Shown in pieces: positions 6,442-12,543 of a stretch of DNA of 12,543 bases. The translations under genes were made by a program, and so were the position numbers. The stretch lies in contig JAPUGN010000115.1 of the NCBI GenBank assembly GCA_027298165.1, positions 1 through 12,543 of the forward strand, given 5' to 3'. The notes under the pieces are model-generated. The model had not been told where the DNA came from. It was given only the letters and a program-made list of their open reading frames with translations, and ran no database searches. Positions within the stretch are counted from its first letter, which is position 1. Every line of letters begins with the position of its first letter. Source of the stretch: Nitrospinota bacterium (GTDB lineage: Bacteria; Nitrospinota; Nitrospinia; Nitrospinales; Nitrospinaceae).

Positions 6442-7360
6442 GGATTCCCGTCATTTCGTTCCCGATCAATTTACCGAAGGCTCCCCCGGCGAAGATCGAA
6501 AGTTCGACCTGGACGACTTCGTGCGGCAGGCCAAGTCCCTGGAATCGGATTTCGTCCACGACCTGGAACAACAGAGAAGCCGTGGAGACTCCAAAACCCT
6601 GCAAGACCAGGAAGGCGTCGGTGAAATGTTCTCCGACGCCATGCAGCAGATGAAGGACCAGGCGGCGCAAATCCAGAAGGAAGCGCGCGAACAGGGTTAT
6701 CAGGAGGGCCACGAAGAAGGCTATCAGGAAGGCGCGCAGGCGGTGCGGGAACGATTCGCTTCTTCCCTTGAAATATTGCAATCCCTCGTCGATGAACTGT
6801 CGCAGGCCCGCGAAAAAATGTATCCCCTGCTGGAACGCGAAATGGTCGAAATGGTCGCCTCCCTCGCCAAAAAAGTGGTGCACATGGAACTGGAAAGCAA
6901 GGCGGACCGCATTCGCGAAATCGTGCGTATGGCTATCGAATCTGTGCTGGACCGGGAAACCCTGACTGTCAAGGTTCATCCGGACGACCATAAGAATTTG
7001 CAGGACTTTGGGCAAGAGTTGATTCAGCTGTTCCACGAGATCAAGAACGTAAGTTTCGAAGCCCACGCCTCCGTCCCCCCGGGGCATTGTGTGGTGGAAT
7101 CGAATTTCGGAACCGTCGAAGCGGGACTGGATCACCTCGACCAACAGATCGATAGAATCTTGCACCAGGCGCCTCCCGGCCCTTCGCCCGCCGAACCGCC
7201 GGACGAGCCGGAAAAACCAATTGAATTGGCGGACATGGTTGAACCGGGAGAGCACGTTGGACCGATTAAAGAGGCGGAAGCCTATGACGATGACCTCACT
7301 ATCGAACCCGACGCACCGGACGAACCGGCGGACCCGGACGAACCGGAGTCTTCTGCCTGA
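6434..7360 (+). CDS. fliH: flagellar export apparatus protein FliH with acidic PDEP tail
   Basis: Stator of the flagellar export ATPase; a FliH dimer binds FliI and docks it to the C-ring. From TTG 6434 it has 308 residues, longer than the usual 220-250 or so. An acidic N-terminal part (about 1-75) leads to a coiled coil with the GxxxG repeat characteristic of FliH: Gly88, Gly92, Gly96 and Gly100 in EQGYQEGHEEGYQEGAQ. The helical stretch to about 155 and the C-terminal domain (about 155-245, including LTVKVHPDDHKNL and VSFEAHASVPPGHCVVESNFGTVEAGLDHLDQQ) are typical of the FliH/HrpE family. Residues 246-308 are an extra tail rich in Pro, Asp and Glu with three PDEP units (256-259, 295-298, 301-304), not part of the normal fold. 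The gene overlaps fliG and is followed 8 bases later by fliI. Confidence 0.93.
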   Translation: MFKDSRHFVPDQFTEGSPGEDRKFDLDDFVRQAKSLESDFVHDLEQQRSRGDSKTLQDQEGVGEMFSDAMQQMKDQAAQIQKEAREQGYQEGHEEGYQEGAQAVRERFASSLEILQSLVDELSQAREKMYPLLEREMVEMVASLAKKVVHMELESKADRIREIVRMAIESVLDRETLTVKVHPDDHKNLQDFGQELIQLFHEIKNVSFEAHASVPPGHCVVESNFGTVEAGLDHLDQQIDRILHQAPPGPSPAEPPDEPEKPIELADMVEPGEHVGPIKEAEAYDDDLTIEPDAPDEPADPDEPESSA

Positions 7361-7368
7361 GGAAGTTT

Positions 7369-8697
7369 ATGAGCGATGCCATCAATCTGAAAAAATATCA
7401 ATCCTTCGTCGATACGGTCTCCTTCGTCAAAAAACGGGGGCGCGTCAACCGCATCACAGGATTGATTCTGGAAGGTGACGGCCCGCCGGTTTCGCTGGGA
7501 AGTCTGTGCACCATCATGTCCAACCAAAGGGACAAGACGGTGGATGCCGAAGTGGTGGGGTTCCGCGACAACAAAATACTGCTGATGCCGCTGGGCGAAA
7601 TGACCGGCATCGAACCGGGAAGCATCATCGAATCGAAAGACGAGTCGCCGCTGATCAACGTCAGCGACGGTTTGCTGGGGCGGGTGGTCGACGGCAACGG
7701 CCGGCCGCTCGACGGCAAAGGACCGATTCCACTGGGCGTCGATTATCCGATTTTCGGCGAGCCGGTCAACCCGCTGAACAAGCAACGGATAAAGCAACCG
7801 CTCGACATCGGCATCCGCGCCATCAACGCCCTGCTGACCTGTGGCAAGGGACAACGCCTGGGCATCATGGCGGGAACCGGCATCGGCAAATCGATTCTGC
7901 TGGGTATGGCCGCGCGCAACACCTCCGCGGAGGTCAACGTGATCGCCCTGATCGGCGAACGGGGCCGCGAGGTCAAGGAGTTTATCGAGGATAACCTGGG
8001 AGAAGAAGGATTGAAAAAATCGGTGGTGGTGGCCGCAGCGTCGGATCAACCCCCGCTGGTGCGCCTGCGGGGCGCGTTCATCGCGCACACCATCGCCGAA
8101 TACTTTCGCGATCAGGGTAAAGACGTCCTGTTGATGATGGATTCGATCACCCGGTTCGCGCTGGCGCAAAGGGAGATTGGATTGTCCATCGGCGAACCCC
8201 CAACCACACGCGGCTTCACGCCGTCGGTGTTTTCCCTGCTTCCGAAACTGATGGAACGCTCCGGCACCTCCACCGGCCAGGGAACGATCACCGGGCTCTA
8301 CACCGTGTTGGTGGAAGGCGACGATCTGAACGAACCCATCTCGGACGCGGTGCGCGCCATTTTGGACGGCCATATCGTGTTGTCGCGGCGGATGGCTACG
8401 CACAACCACTACCCGGCAATCGACGTGCTGGAAAGCATCAGCCGGCTGATGATCGATGTCGTCCCGCAGGAACAGATCGATCTGGCCATGCAGTTCAAGG
8501 ACATCCTCGCCACCTACCGCGAGGCGGAAGATTTGATCAACATCGGCGCCTACGCGGAAGGAAGCAATCCGAAAATCGATCTGGCCATTCAAAAGATCGA
8601 TGAGTTCAACCGGTTTCTGCGGCAGAGCATGAAGGAGACGGCCTCCATGGAAGAGAGCGTCGCCGGGCTGAAGGCGGTTGTGGAGGGCGGACCATGA
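7369..8697 (+). CDS. fliI: flagellum-specific ATPase FliI
   Basis: Hexameric ATPase that helps deliver and unfold export substrates at the flagellar type III gate; related to the F1 beta subunit. It has 442 residues, normal for FliI. The Walker A motif GIMAGTGIGKS (165-175, Lys174) and Walker B VLLMMDS (Asp258) are intact. They are followed by the FliI signature SITRFALAQREIGLSIGEPPTTRGFTPSVFSLLPKLMERSG. The arginine-bearing segment SRRMATHNHYPAID and the C-terminal helical domain are present, and the N-terminal barrel begins YQSFVDTVSFVKKRGRVNRI. Start ATG 7369 has GAGGAAG 3 bases upstream. It lies between fliH and fliJ, its two partners, with fliJ overlapping its stop by 4 bases. Confidence 0.98.
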   Translation: MSDAINLKKYQSFVDTVSFVKKRGRVNRITGLILEGDGPPVSLGSLCTIMSNQRDKTVDAEVVGFRDNKILLMPLGEMTGIEPGSIIESKDESPLINVSDGLLGRVVDGNGRPLDGKGPIPLGVDYPIFGEPVNPLNKQRIKQPLDIGIRAINALLTCGKGQRLGIMAGTGIGKSILLGMAARNTSAEVNVIALIGERGREVKEFIEDNLGEEGLKKSVVVAAASDQPPLVRLRGAFIAHTIAEYFRDQGKDVLLMMDSITRFALAQREIGLSIGEPPTTRGFTPSVFSLLPKLMERSGTSTGQGTITGLYTVLVEGDDLNEPISDAVRAILDGHIVLSRRMATHNHYPAIDVLESISRLMIDVVPQEQIDLAMQFKDILATYREAEDLINIGAYAEGSNPKIDLAIQKIDEFNRFLRQSMKETASMEESVAGLKAVVEGGP

Positions 8698-9131
8698 CCT
8701 ATCGTTTCGAAACTTTATTGAGGTTGCGTAAAAATGCCGAAACTCTGGAGCAACGCGCCCTGGCGGAGATGCAAAATCATCACTATGCCCGGCAACATGA
8801 ATTCCAGAACTTAAAAACCTCCGGCGAAAAAAATCGGGAGGACTTGCAGACGCGCCTTCAACAAAGCCTCTCGGGCAAGATCCTGGGTTTGTACGACCGG
8901 TATTTTCAATCCATGGGCATCCGGACCGTGATCCAGGAACACCTTATTACCAGAAGCAGCCAGAAGATGGAGGCCCAGCGGACCCAATTGGTGGAGGCGA
9001 TGAAAAAGCGGCGCGTCCTGGAAATTTTAAAGGACCGGGAATTGTTGAACGCACGCCGCAAAATGATCAAACAAGAAATCGCGTTTCAGGATGAAGTTTC
9101 GTCAACACGATGGCAGATGAGAAACTTATGA
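8694..9131 (+). CDS. fliJ: flagellar export protein FliJ
   Basis: Small coiled-coil protein that works as the central stalk of the FliI hexamer and as an escort for chaperones in flagellar export. It has 145 residues, the usual size. The N-terminus MTYRFETLLRLRKNAETLEQRALAEMQ is typical of the family. The remainder is almost all charged helix in a two-stranded coiled-coil arrangement: about 5-65, a short turn near LSGKILGLYDRYFQSMG, then about 75-140 with the pattern LVEAMKKRRVLEILKDRELLNARR. Start ATG 8694 overlaps the fliI stop as ATGA, a sign of translational coupling. The stop in turn overlaps the next start as ATGA. Sequence conservation in FliJ is low, so the call rests on length, helix pattern and position. 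Confidence 0.92.
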   Translation: MTYRFETLLRLRKNAETLEQRALAEMQNHHYARQHEFQNLKTSGEKNREDLQTRLQQSLSGKILGLYDRYFQSMGIRTVIQEHLITRSSQKMEAQRTQLVEAMKKRRVLEILKDRELLNARRKMIKQEIAFQDEVSSTRWQMRNL

Positions 9132-9739
9132 AAATTTTTTCCCTTAAAACCCTTACCGGATGCACCTGCATGGTTGTCCTGCTGGCAGTCACGTGGACCC
9201 ATGCCCAGAATGCGGATCCACGGGTGCAGGCAATTCAAAATCCGGGCTCTGCGGGCACCCGCGCAGAAACACCGGGGTCCCCGCCCCAGGCACCCACCGA
9301 ACCTCCGCAACTGCCGACCCAACCGGCATCGGTTTCTCCCGAGACGCTGCGCCTGCTGGAGATGATTGAACGTAAAAACCGGGAATTGAAAAAGCGGGAG
9401 GAAGAACAGCTCCTCAAGGAAAAAAATCTACAGGCGCTGGAACAGAAGGTTTTAGCGGACCTGCAAAAAATCGAAGAGGCCCTGGCGCGCACTGAAGCAA
9501 TGCTGGGCATCAAAAAAGATCTCATCGAGAAAAACGTAAAATCGCTAGTGAAGGCCTACTCCAATATGAAACCGGTGCAAGCCGCCTCGCTTCTGGAGCG
9601 CATGGACGAAGACATCGCCATCATTATCATTTCCCGGATGAAAAGCCGGGTGGCGGGAAAAGTACTGGGAGCCATGAAAACGCGGATCGCCAAAGACATC
9701 AGCGAAAAAATTGTCGGTAAAAAAGAGGAGCCGAATTGA
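9128..9739 (+). CDS. MotE-family flagellar protein (COG3334-like), exported or membrane-anchored
   Basis: Last gene of the flagellar operon, 203 residues from ATG 9128. A hydrophobic N-terminus (CMVVLLAVTW, about 14-23) preceded by lysines and followed by THA-Q suggests a Sec signal peptide cleaved near residue 26, or a membrane anchor. A Pro-rich spacer (44-69) leads to a strongly charged coiled coil (71-125). The C-terminal part (130-197, SLVKAYSNMKPVQAASLLERMDEDIAIIIISRMKSRVAGKVLGAM) resembles the MgtE N-domain-like repeat of MotE proteins. MotE in rhizobia is a periplasmic chaperone for the motility protein MotC; in other phyla relatives sit after fliJ with unclear function. An alternative ATG at 9110 would put acidic residues before the signal peptide, so 9128 is preferred; it overlaps the fliJ stop as ATGA. 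Function here is inferred from family and position. Confidence 0.8.
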   Translation: MKIFSLKTLTGCTCMVVLLAVTWTHAQNADPRVQAIQNPGSAGTRAETPGSPPQAPTEPPQLPTQPASVSPETLRLLEMIERKNRELKKREEEQLLKEKNLQALEQKVLADLQKIEEALARTEAMLGIKKDLIEKNVKSLVKAYSNMKPVQAASLLERMDEDIAIIIISRMKSRVAGKVLGAMKTRIAKDISEKIVGKKEEPN

Positions 9740-9748
9740 TTTTCCGCG

Positions 9749-10384
9749 TCAGGCGGATGTTTTCTGTTTGTCCATTCCGGGCGTTGCCAATCCAAACGAC
9801 ATCAGATACTTGATCCCTTCTTCCCGGGTCATCTTTAATGTAACGATCTGGTCGCGTGGCACCAGCAGCATAAACCCCAGTGTGACATTGGGGAGGAGCG
9901 GCAGAAACACGTTCACCAGATCCTTTCCCGTCCGGCTGACGACTTCCCCGCGCCCTTCACTGGCCACCAAGCCGATCATGCGGGACGTCTCATGCGGATA
10001 ATGCACCAGCACCAGTTGGTCGAAGGAAGGCGTATCCGAACGGGAAATGGTTTCCACCACCTTTTTGATGGTCATGTAAATTCCCCGGACGAATGGAACC
10101 TGATGCATTAAATAATCCCAAGCCCGCACCAGTTGCTTCCCTAAAAAGTTGGTGGCCACCAGGCCTACCAAAAAAATAAAAAGACCGATTAAAATGAAAC
10201 CCAGTCCGGGAAGGTGGAAGTCCGCCGGCAAGGGAAGCTGCAGTCGCAGGATGATCCAGGTCACCACCGGCGCCATAAGGGCGTCCAGTTTGCCGATGAC
10301 AAATGCGAACACGATATAAGTCAGGCCGATGGGGATGATCACCAGCAGTCCTGCAATCAGATTTTTTTTCAGGAAATTTTTCAC
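9749..10384 (-). CDS. DUF502 family membrane protein
   Basis: Integral inner-membrane protein of unknown function, 211 residues. Two membrane helices are evident (about 8-31, NLIAGLLVIIPIGLTYIVFAFVIG, and 59-81, PGLGFILIGLFIFLVGLVATNFL). They are followed by a soluble part with the family hallmarks HQVPFVRGIYMTIKKVVE, FDQLVLVHYPHETSRMIGLV and VFLPLLPNVTLGFMLLVPRDQIVTLKMTREEGIKYLMSFG. The start is GTG 10384; an in-frame TAG lies a short way upstream and no other start keeps the first helix. No Shine-Dalgarno is obvious. The gene has its own promoter candidate at 10449-10477. It converges on the flagellar operon, with only 9 bases between the two stop codons. Nothing links it functionally to kamA. 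Confidence 0.9.
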   Translation of the reverse strand: MKNFLKKNLIAGLLVIIPIGLTYIVFAFVIGKLDALMAPVVTWIILRLQLPLPADFHLPGLGFILIGLFIFLVGLVATNFLGKQLVRAWDYLMHQVPFVRGIYMTIKKVVETISRSDTPSFDQLVLVHYPHETSRMIGLVASEGRGEVVSRTGKDLVNVFLPLLPNVTLGFMLLVPRDQIVTLKMTREEGIKYLMSFGLATPGMDKQKTSA

Positions 10385-10448
10385 AGATTTTTCGCCAAAC
10401 GATGGCCTCTAAGAACTCCAATTCCGGAAATCACCGGCAACCGAAGAC

Positions 10449-10477
10449 AGTTTAATTCAAGGGAGTATATCTGTCAA
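10449..10477 (-). promoter_or_regulatory. sigma-70-type promoter candidate for the DUF502 gene
   Basis: On the minus strand a perfect -35 box TTGACA (10477-10472) is followed, after a 17-base spacer, by TAAACT (10454-10449), which matches four of six positions of TATAAT. Transcription would start near 10442, about 58 bases before GTG 10384. The -35 box directly abuts the terminator-like hairpin after kamA. Confidence 0.5.
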
Positions 10478-10494
10478 AACCAGCGTGCCGCTGG
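10476..10494 (-). terminator. terminator-like hairpin after kamA
   Basis: Read on the minus strand, CCAGCG-GCA-CGCTGG (10494-10480) forms a perfect 6-bp G/C-rich stem with a 3-base loop, followed at once by TTTT (10479-10476). It lies about 40 bases after the kamA stop. The short T-run makes it a weak intrinsic terminator. Confidence 0.45.
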
Positions 10495-10535
10495 GCGGAG
10501 TGACTCAGGGATCAGGGGGTTATTTGCGGGGGGAA

Positions 10536-11669
10536 TTATGCCAATTCGCACAGTTTGCCGGAAGAAGGCACCACGGTGGGGTCCAACACGGTATTTTTCT
10601 GCGTTTTTTCGGTGGGCTGGGGATATCGAAAAACCTTGCCCTCGAAATTCCGGACTAGGATTTCGCGGTCGTTGAATTCCACCACGGTGTCGGGCAGGAG
10701 CCGGACTTTGCCACCGCCGCCGGGGGTATCGATCACATAATAAGGCACGCCCATGCCGGAAGTATGGCCCTGCAGCCCGCGGATGATCTCCAGACCCTTT
10801 TCGATCCGGGTGCGGAAATGGTCCGTACCCACCGTCATATCGGCCTGGTACAGGTAATACGGCTTGATGCGAATCTTGAGCAGTTTGTGCATCAGTTCCT
10901 TCATGATCTCCACGTCATCGTTCACGCCTTTAAGCAGAACCGTCTGACTGCCCAATGGAATACCGGCGTCCGCCAGCCGGTTGCAGGCCGCTTCCACCTC
11001 TGGCGTGATTTCTGCGGGATGGTTGAAGTGCAGGTTGGCGTAAAGGGGATGATATTTTTTTAGCATGTCGCACAACTCCGGGGTGATTCTGTCCGGCAGG
11101 GTGCCGGGAACGCGGGTGCCAATGCGGATGATTTCCAGATGTTTGATTTCCCGAAGCGCCCGCAAAATACGTTCCAACTCCTTGTCGGGCACCAGCAGGG
11201 GATCGCCGCCGGACATGATCACGTCGCGGATTTCCGGGTGCCGCGCGATGTACTCGATACCCTGGCGCAGGGTTTCGCGCGTCACGATGCCCGGAAAACC
11301 GATCTTGCGCTTGCGGGTGCAAAACCGGCAGATGACCGGACATTGGTTATTCAGCATCAACAACACGCGGTCGGGGTAGCGGTGGACCAGCTCGGGCACC
11401 GGCATGTCCTCTTCTTCATGCAGAGGATCAGATTCCAAAGTCTCCTCCGCGCTCAGAAAATCGTCCAGCTCTTCCAAAGTCGGGACGACCTGCTTCCACA
11501 TGGGATCGTTTTCTTCCTTGATCTGGTCCAGAAAATAGGAGTTGATGCGGATCGGAAAAATCTCCGCCACCTTCTCGAGCTTTTCCATGTAATCCTTCGA
11601 TCCGGAAACAAACGGCAGATCCTTGACTTTTACCACACTATCGCTCAGTTGTTTTTGCCAGCGCTCCAT
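10536..11669 (-). CDS. kamA: KamA-family radical SAM aminomutase (lysine 2,3-aminomutase-like)
   Basis: Radical SAM, PLP-dependent enzyme; relatives convert L-lysine to L-beta-lysine (KamA/AblA) or modify lysine for elongation factor P (EpmB). It has 377 residues. The [4Fe-4S] motif is Cys110, Cys114, Cys117 in NQCPVICRFCTRKR. GGDPL (154-158) is the SAM-binding segment. The PLP lysine is Lys321 in DTPGGGGK. By alignment from memory to the clostridial enzyme, substrate residues Arg119, Asp277 and Asp314 match R134, D293 and D330, so lysine is a likely substrate. The zinc site is not conserved: its Cys268 equivalent is Asp252, and the C-terminal CxCxxC is missing from the short tail. The ATG has AAAGG upstream. 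It follows the glutaredoxin gene by 21 bases; the expected acetyltransferase partner AblB is not seen. EpmB-type function remains possible. Confidence 0.9.
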   Translation of the reverse strand: MERWQKQLSDSVVKVKDLPFVSGSKDYMEKLEKVAEIFPIRINSYFLDQIKEENDPMWKQVVPTLEELDDFLSAEETLESDPLHEEEDMPVPELVHRYPDRVLLMLNNQCPVICRFCTRKRKIGFPGIVTRETLRQGIEYIARHPEIRDVIMSGGDPLLVPDKELERILRALREIKHLEIIRIGTRVPGTLPDRITPELCDMLKKYHPLYANLHFNHPAEITPEVEAACNRLADAGIPLGSQTVLLKGVNDDVEIMKELMHKLLKIRIKPYYLYQADMTVGTDHFRTRIEKGLEIIRGLQGHTSGMGVPYYVIDTPGGGGKVRLLPDTVVEFNDREILVRNFEGKVFRYPQPTEKTQKNTVLDPTVVPSSGKLCELA

Positions 11670-11690
11670 AATGAACCTTTGTTGGATTAA

Positions 11691-11930
11691 TCAGGAAAGA
11701 ATGGGATAGGTTGTTTTGAGATAGTCTATGATGTCATACTCGTCGTCCAACACCACATCCCCGTCGACCAGTACCGGAACCGAGGTTTGGCCGGAAATTT
11801 CGCGAACATTTTTTCTTAAATGGTGAGGCCAGGGAACATCGATTTTTTCATATTCGATCTGGAGTTTGTCCAAAACCTCCCTGACCATGGAACAATAACC
11901 GCATCCATCAATATTGTAAAGCTGCATCAT
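11691..11930 (-). CDS. small glutaredoxin-like protein
   Basis: Thiol-disulfide oxidoreductase of the glutaredoxin / GST N-terminal fold, 79 residues, a single minimal domain with no signal peptide, hence cytoplasmic. The redox motif is CGYC (Cys10, Cys13) right after the first strand MQLYNIDG. The cis-proline is Pro52 in TSVPVLVDG, and the usual C-terminal helix pattern is DDEYDIIDYL. Between them a basic segment (about 36-43, HHLRKNVR) could face a partner or glutathione. Start ATG 11930 is followed directly by a second ATG, and AAGG lies 9 bases upstream. It begins 3 bases after the stop of the ATP-grasp-like gene and is followed 21 bases later by kamA, so the three are probably one transcript. 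Its substrate is unknown; a redox partner for one of the neighbours is a guess. Confidence 0.9.
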   Translation of the reverse strand: MMQLYNIDGCGYCSMVREVLDKLQIEYEKIDVPWPHHLRKNVREISGQTSVPVLVDGDVVLDDEYDIIDYLKTTYPILS

Positions 11931-11933
11931 CGT

Positions 11934-12543
11934 TTAAACCTTGTTTTCCAGCCCCGTCGCGCAGGGCACCATGACTGCATCCACCATGCCATGAATTTTC
12001 TTTTTGTCGTGCGGACACAACGTGGCCAGAATGCCGGCCAACCGCGCCTCGTTTGCCACCACAAAATAGTAAGGCGTCAATCGCACCCGGCTCTCCATAG
12101 TGTCCATGGCCTGCGTTTTGGAATTCCAGAAGGCGGTTTCGATCCGCTTGCCTTTATGGAACTCCTGCAAAATATAAGGCTGGTGAGGAAACTCCGTGAG
12201 CGCCCGGTCGAGAGCTTTGCCCCAATCCTCGCTCGACACGTCATGTCCCACCACCACTCCCCGGCTACCCCACGCTTGGGGAGAAAATCCCGAGGGTTTG
12301 ATCACCAACTCGCGCTCTTTCTGCGTCAGGGAATACAGGTTCTGCCAATCATAAATGTAGTTCCCTTTGATTTTCAAATTGGGAATCGCGCCATGGGGCG
12401 GCAACGGACGGTTGTCCAGTACCCATGTGTTTGGACTTAGATGAGCCAGAAGGACAAAGGTTTCAACCCCCAGGGCTTTTTCCCACCAGGAAACGAGGGC
12501 CGGATGGTGGAACAGGGCAAAACTCAGTTTTTCCTCCAGATGC
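11934..12543 (-). CDS. ATP-grasp-like protein, C-terminal part (5' end outside window)
   Basis: Only the last 202 codons are visible; the frame stays open to the window edge, so no start can be assigned. In the visible part, ELVIKPSGFSPQAWGSRGVVVG (residues 78-99 of the fragment) resembles the nucleotide-binding strand and Gly-rich loop of ATP-grasp enzymes. YILQEFHKGKRIE (123-135) looks like the following strand and basic turn. RVRLTPYYFV (152-161) and GILATLCPHDKKKIHGMVDAVMVPC (170-194) form a conserved-looking C-terminal block. I do not recognise a named family. By shape it could be a ligase joining a carboxylate to an amine or thiol, such as a peptide or glutathione-type synthetase, but the substrate cannot be told from this part. 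The gene ends 3 bases before the glutaredoxin start, implying co-translation and perhaps a linked thiol or amino-acid pathway. Confidence 0.6.
   Translation of the reverse strand, partial: HLEEKLSFALFHHPALVSWWEKALGVETFVLLAHLSPNTWVLDNRPLPPHGAIPNLKIKGNYIYDWQNLYSLTQKERELVIKPSGFSPQAWGSRGVVVGHDVSSEDWGKALDRALTEFPHQPYILQEFHKGKRIETAFWNSKTQAMDTMESRVRLTPYYFVVANEARLAGILATLCPHDKKKIHGMVDAVMVPCATGLENKV

Noticed and set aside
7282..8592. 436-codon open frame on the minus strand opposite fliI
   Set aside because: It mirrors a strong, conserved fliI; its predicted protein is rich in His, Arg, Asp and Gln with no recognisable domain, typical of an antisense shadow of a G/C-rich gene.
9110..9127. Earlier ATG for the MotE-like gene
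   Set aside because: It would place MADEKL before the signal peptide; ATG 9128, overlapping the fliJ stop as ATGA, gives a normal signal sequence.
9632..9649. CCCGG/CCGGG inverted repeat near the end of the MotE-like gene
   Set aside because: It falls inside a well-supported coding region with no T-run and is likely due to codon choice.
9744..9756. CCGC-gtcag-GCGG stem as terminator of the flagellar operon
   Set aside because: Only 4 bp, with a broken T-run; too weak to call.
1..12543. tRNA, rRNA, CRISPR array, insertion sequence or prophage genes
   Set aside because: Nothing with clover-leaf, regularly spaced repeat, transposase or phage character was found on either strand by eye.

Overview
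The window looks like a chromosomal stretch from a flagellated, Gram-negative-type bacterium with sigma-54-controlled motility. Evidence for this is an NtrC-type activator, a near-consensus -24/-12 promoter, a lipoprotein, and core flagellar basal-body and export genes. Gene order and style fit the Nitrospinota / Nitrospirota / deltaproteobacterial lineages. That placement is an inference from gene content only and no database was consulted.

Layout. (1) 1-2317, + strand: the 3' part of a PAS-type sensor histidine kinase and a complete NtrC-family response regulator, 7 bases apart; together they resemble FlrB/FlrC (FleS/FleR)-type flagellar regulators. (2) 2318-2456: a palindrome-rich intergenic repeat that resembles widely dispersed intergenic repeats. 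(3) 2457-3038: a lipoprotein of unknown function. (4) 3039-3344: a 306-base non-coding gap with two terminator-like hairpins and a strong sigma-54 promoter candidate. (5) 3345-9739: a tight flagellar operon flgC-fliF-fliG-fliH-fliI-fliJ-motE-like. It covers the rod, the MS ring, the C-ring rotor protein, the complete cytoplasmic export ATPase complex (FliH/I/J), and a secreted or anchored MotE-family protein. flgB and fliE, which usually flank flgC, are not here. (6) 9749-12543, - strand, convergent with the flagellar operon: an ATP-grasp-like protein (5' end outside the window), a small glutaredoxin, a KamA-family radical SAM aminomutase and a DUF502 membrane protein.

How the genes fit together. 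The kinase/activator pair is the obvious candidate to switch on the sigma-54 promoter at 3249-3264, which would drive the whole flgC-to-motE-like operon. The minus-strand group looks unrelated to motility. ATP-grasp-like, grx and kamA are packed closely enough to share a transcript, while the DUF502 gene has a terminator-like hairpin and its own promoter candidate in front of it.

Most genes here belong to well-known families. The least ordinary points are the missing flgB/fliE, a PDEP-repeat acidic tail on FliH, a KamA that has lost the zinc-site cysteines of the clostridial enzyme and sits beside a glutaredoxin and an ATP-grasp-like protein, and the composite repeat at 2322-2436. I found no RNA genes, CRISPR arrays, insertion sequences or phage genes.
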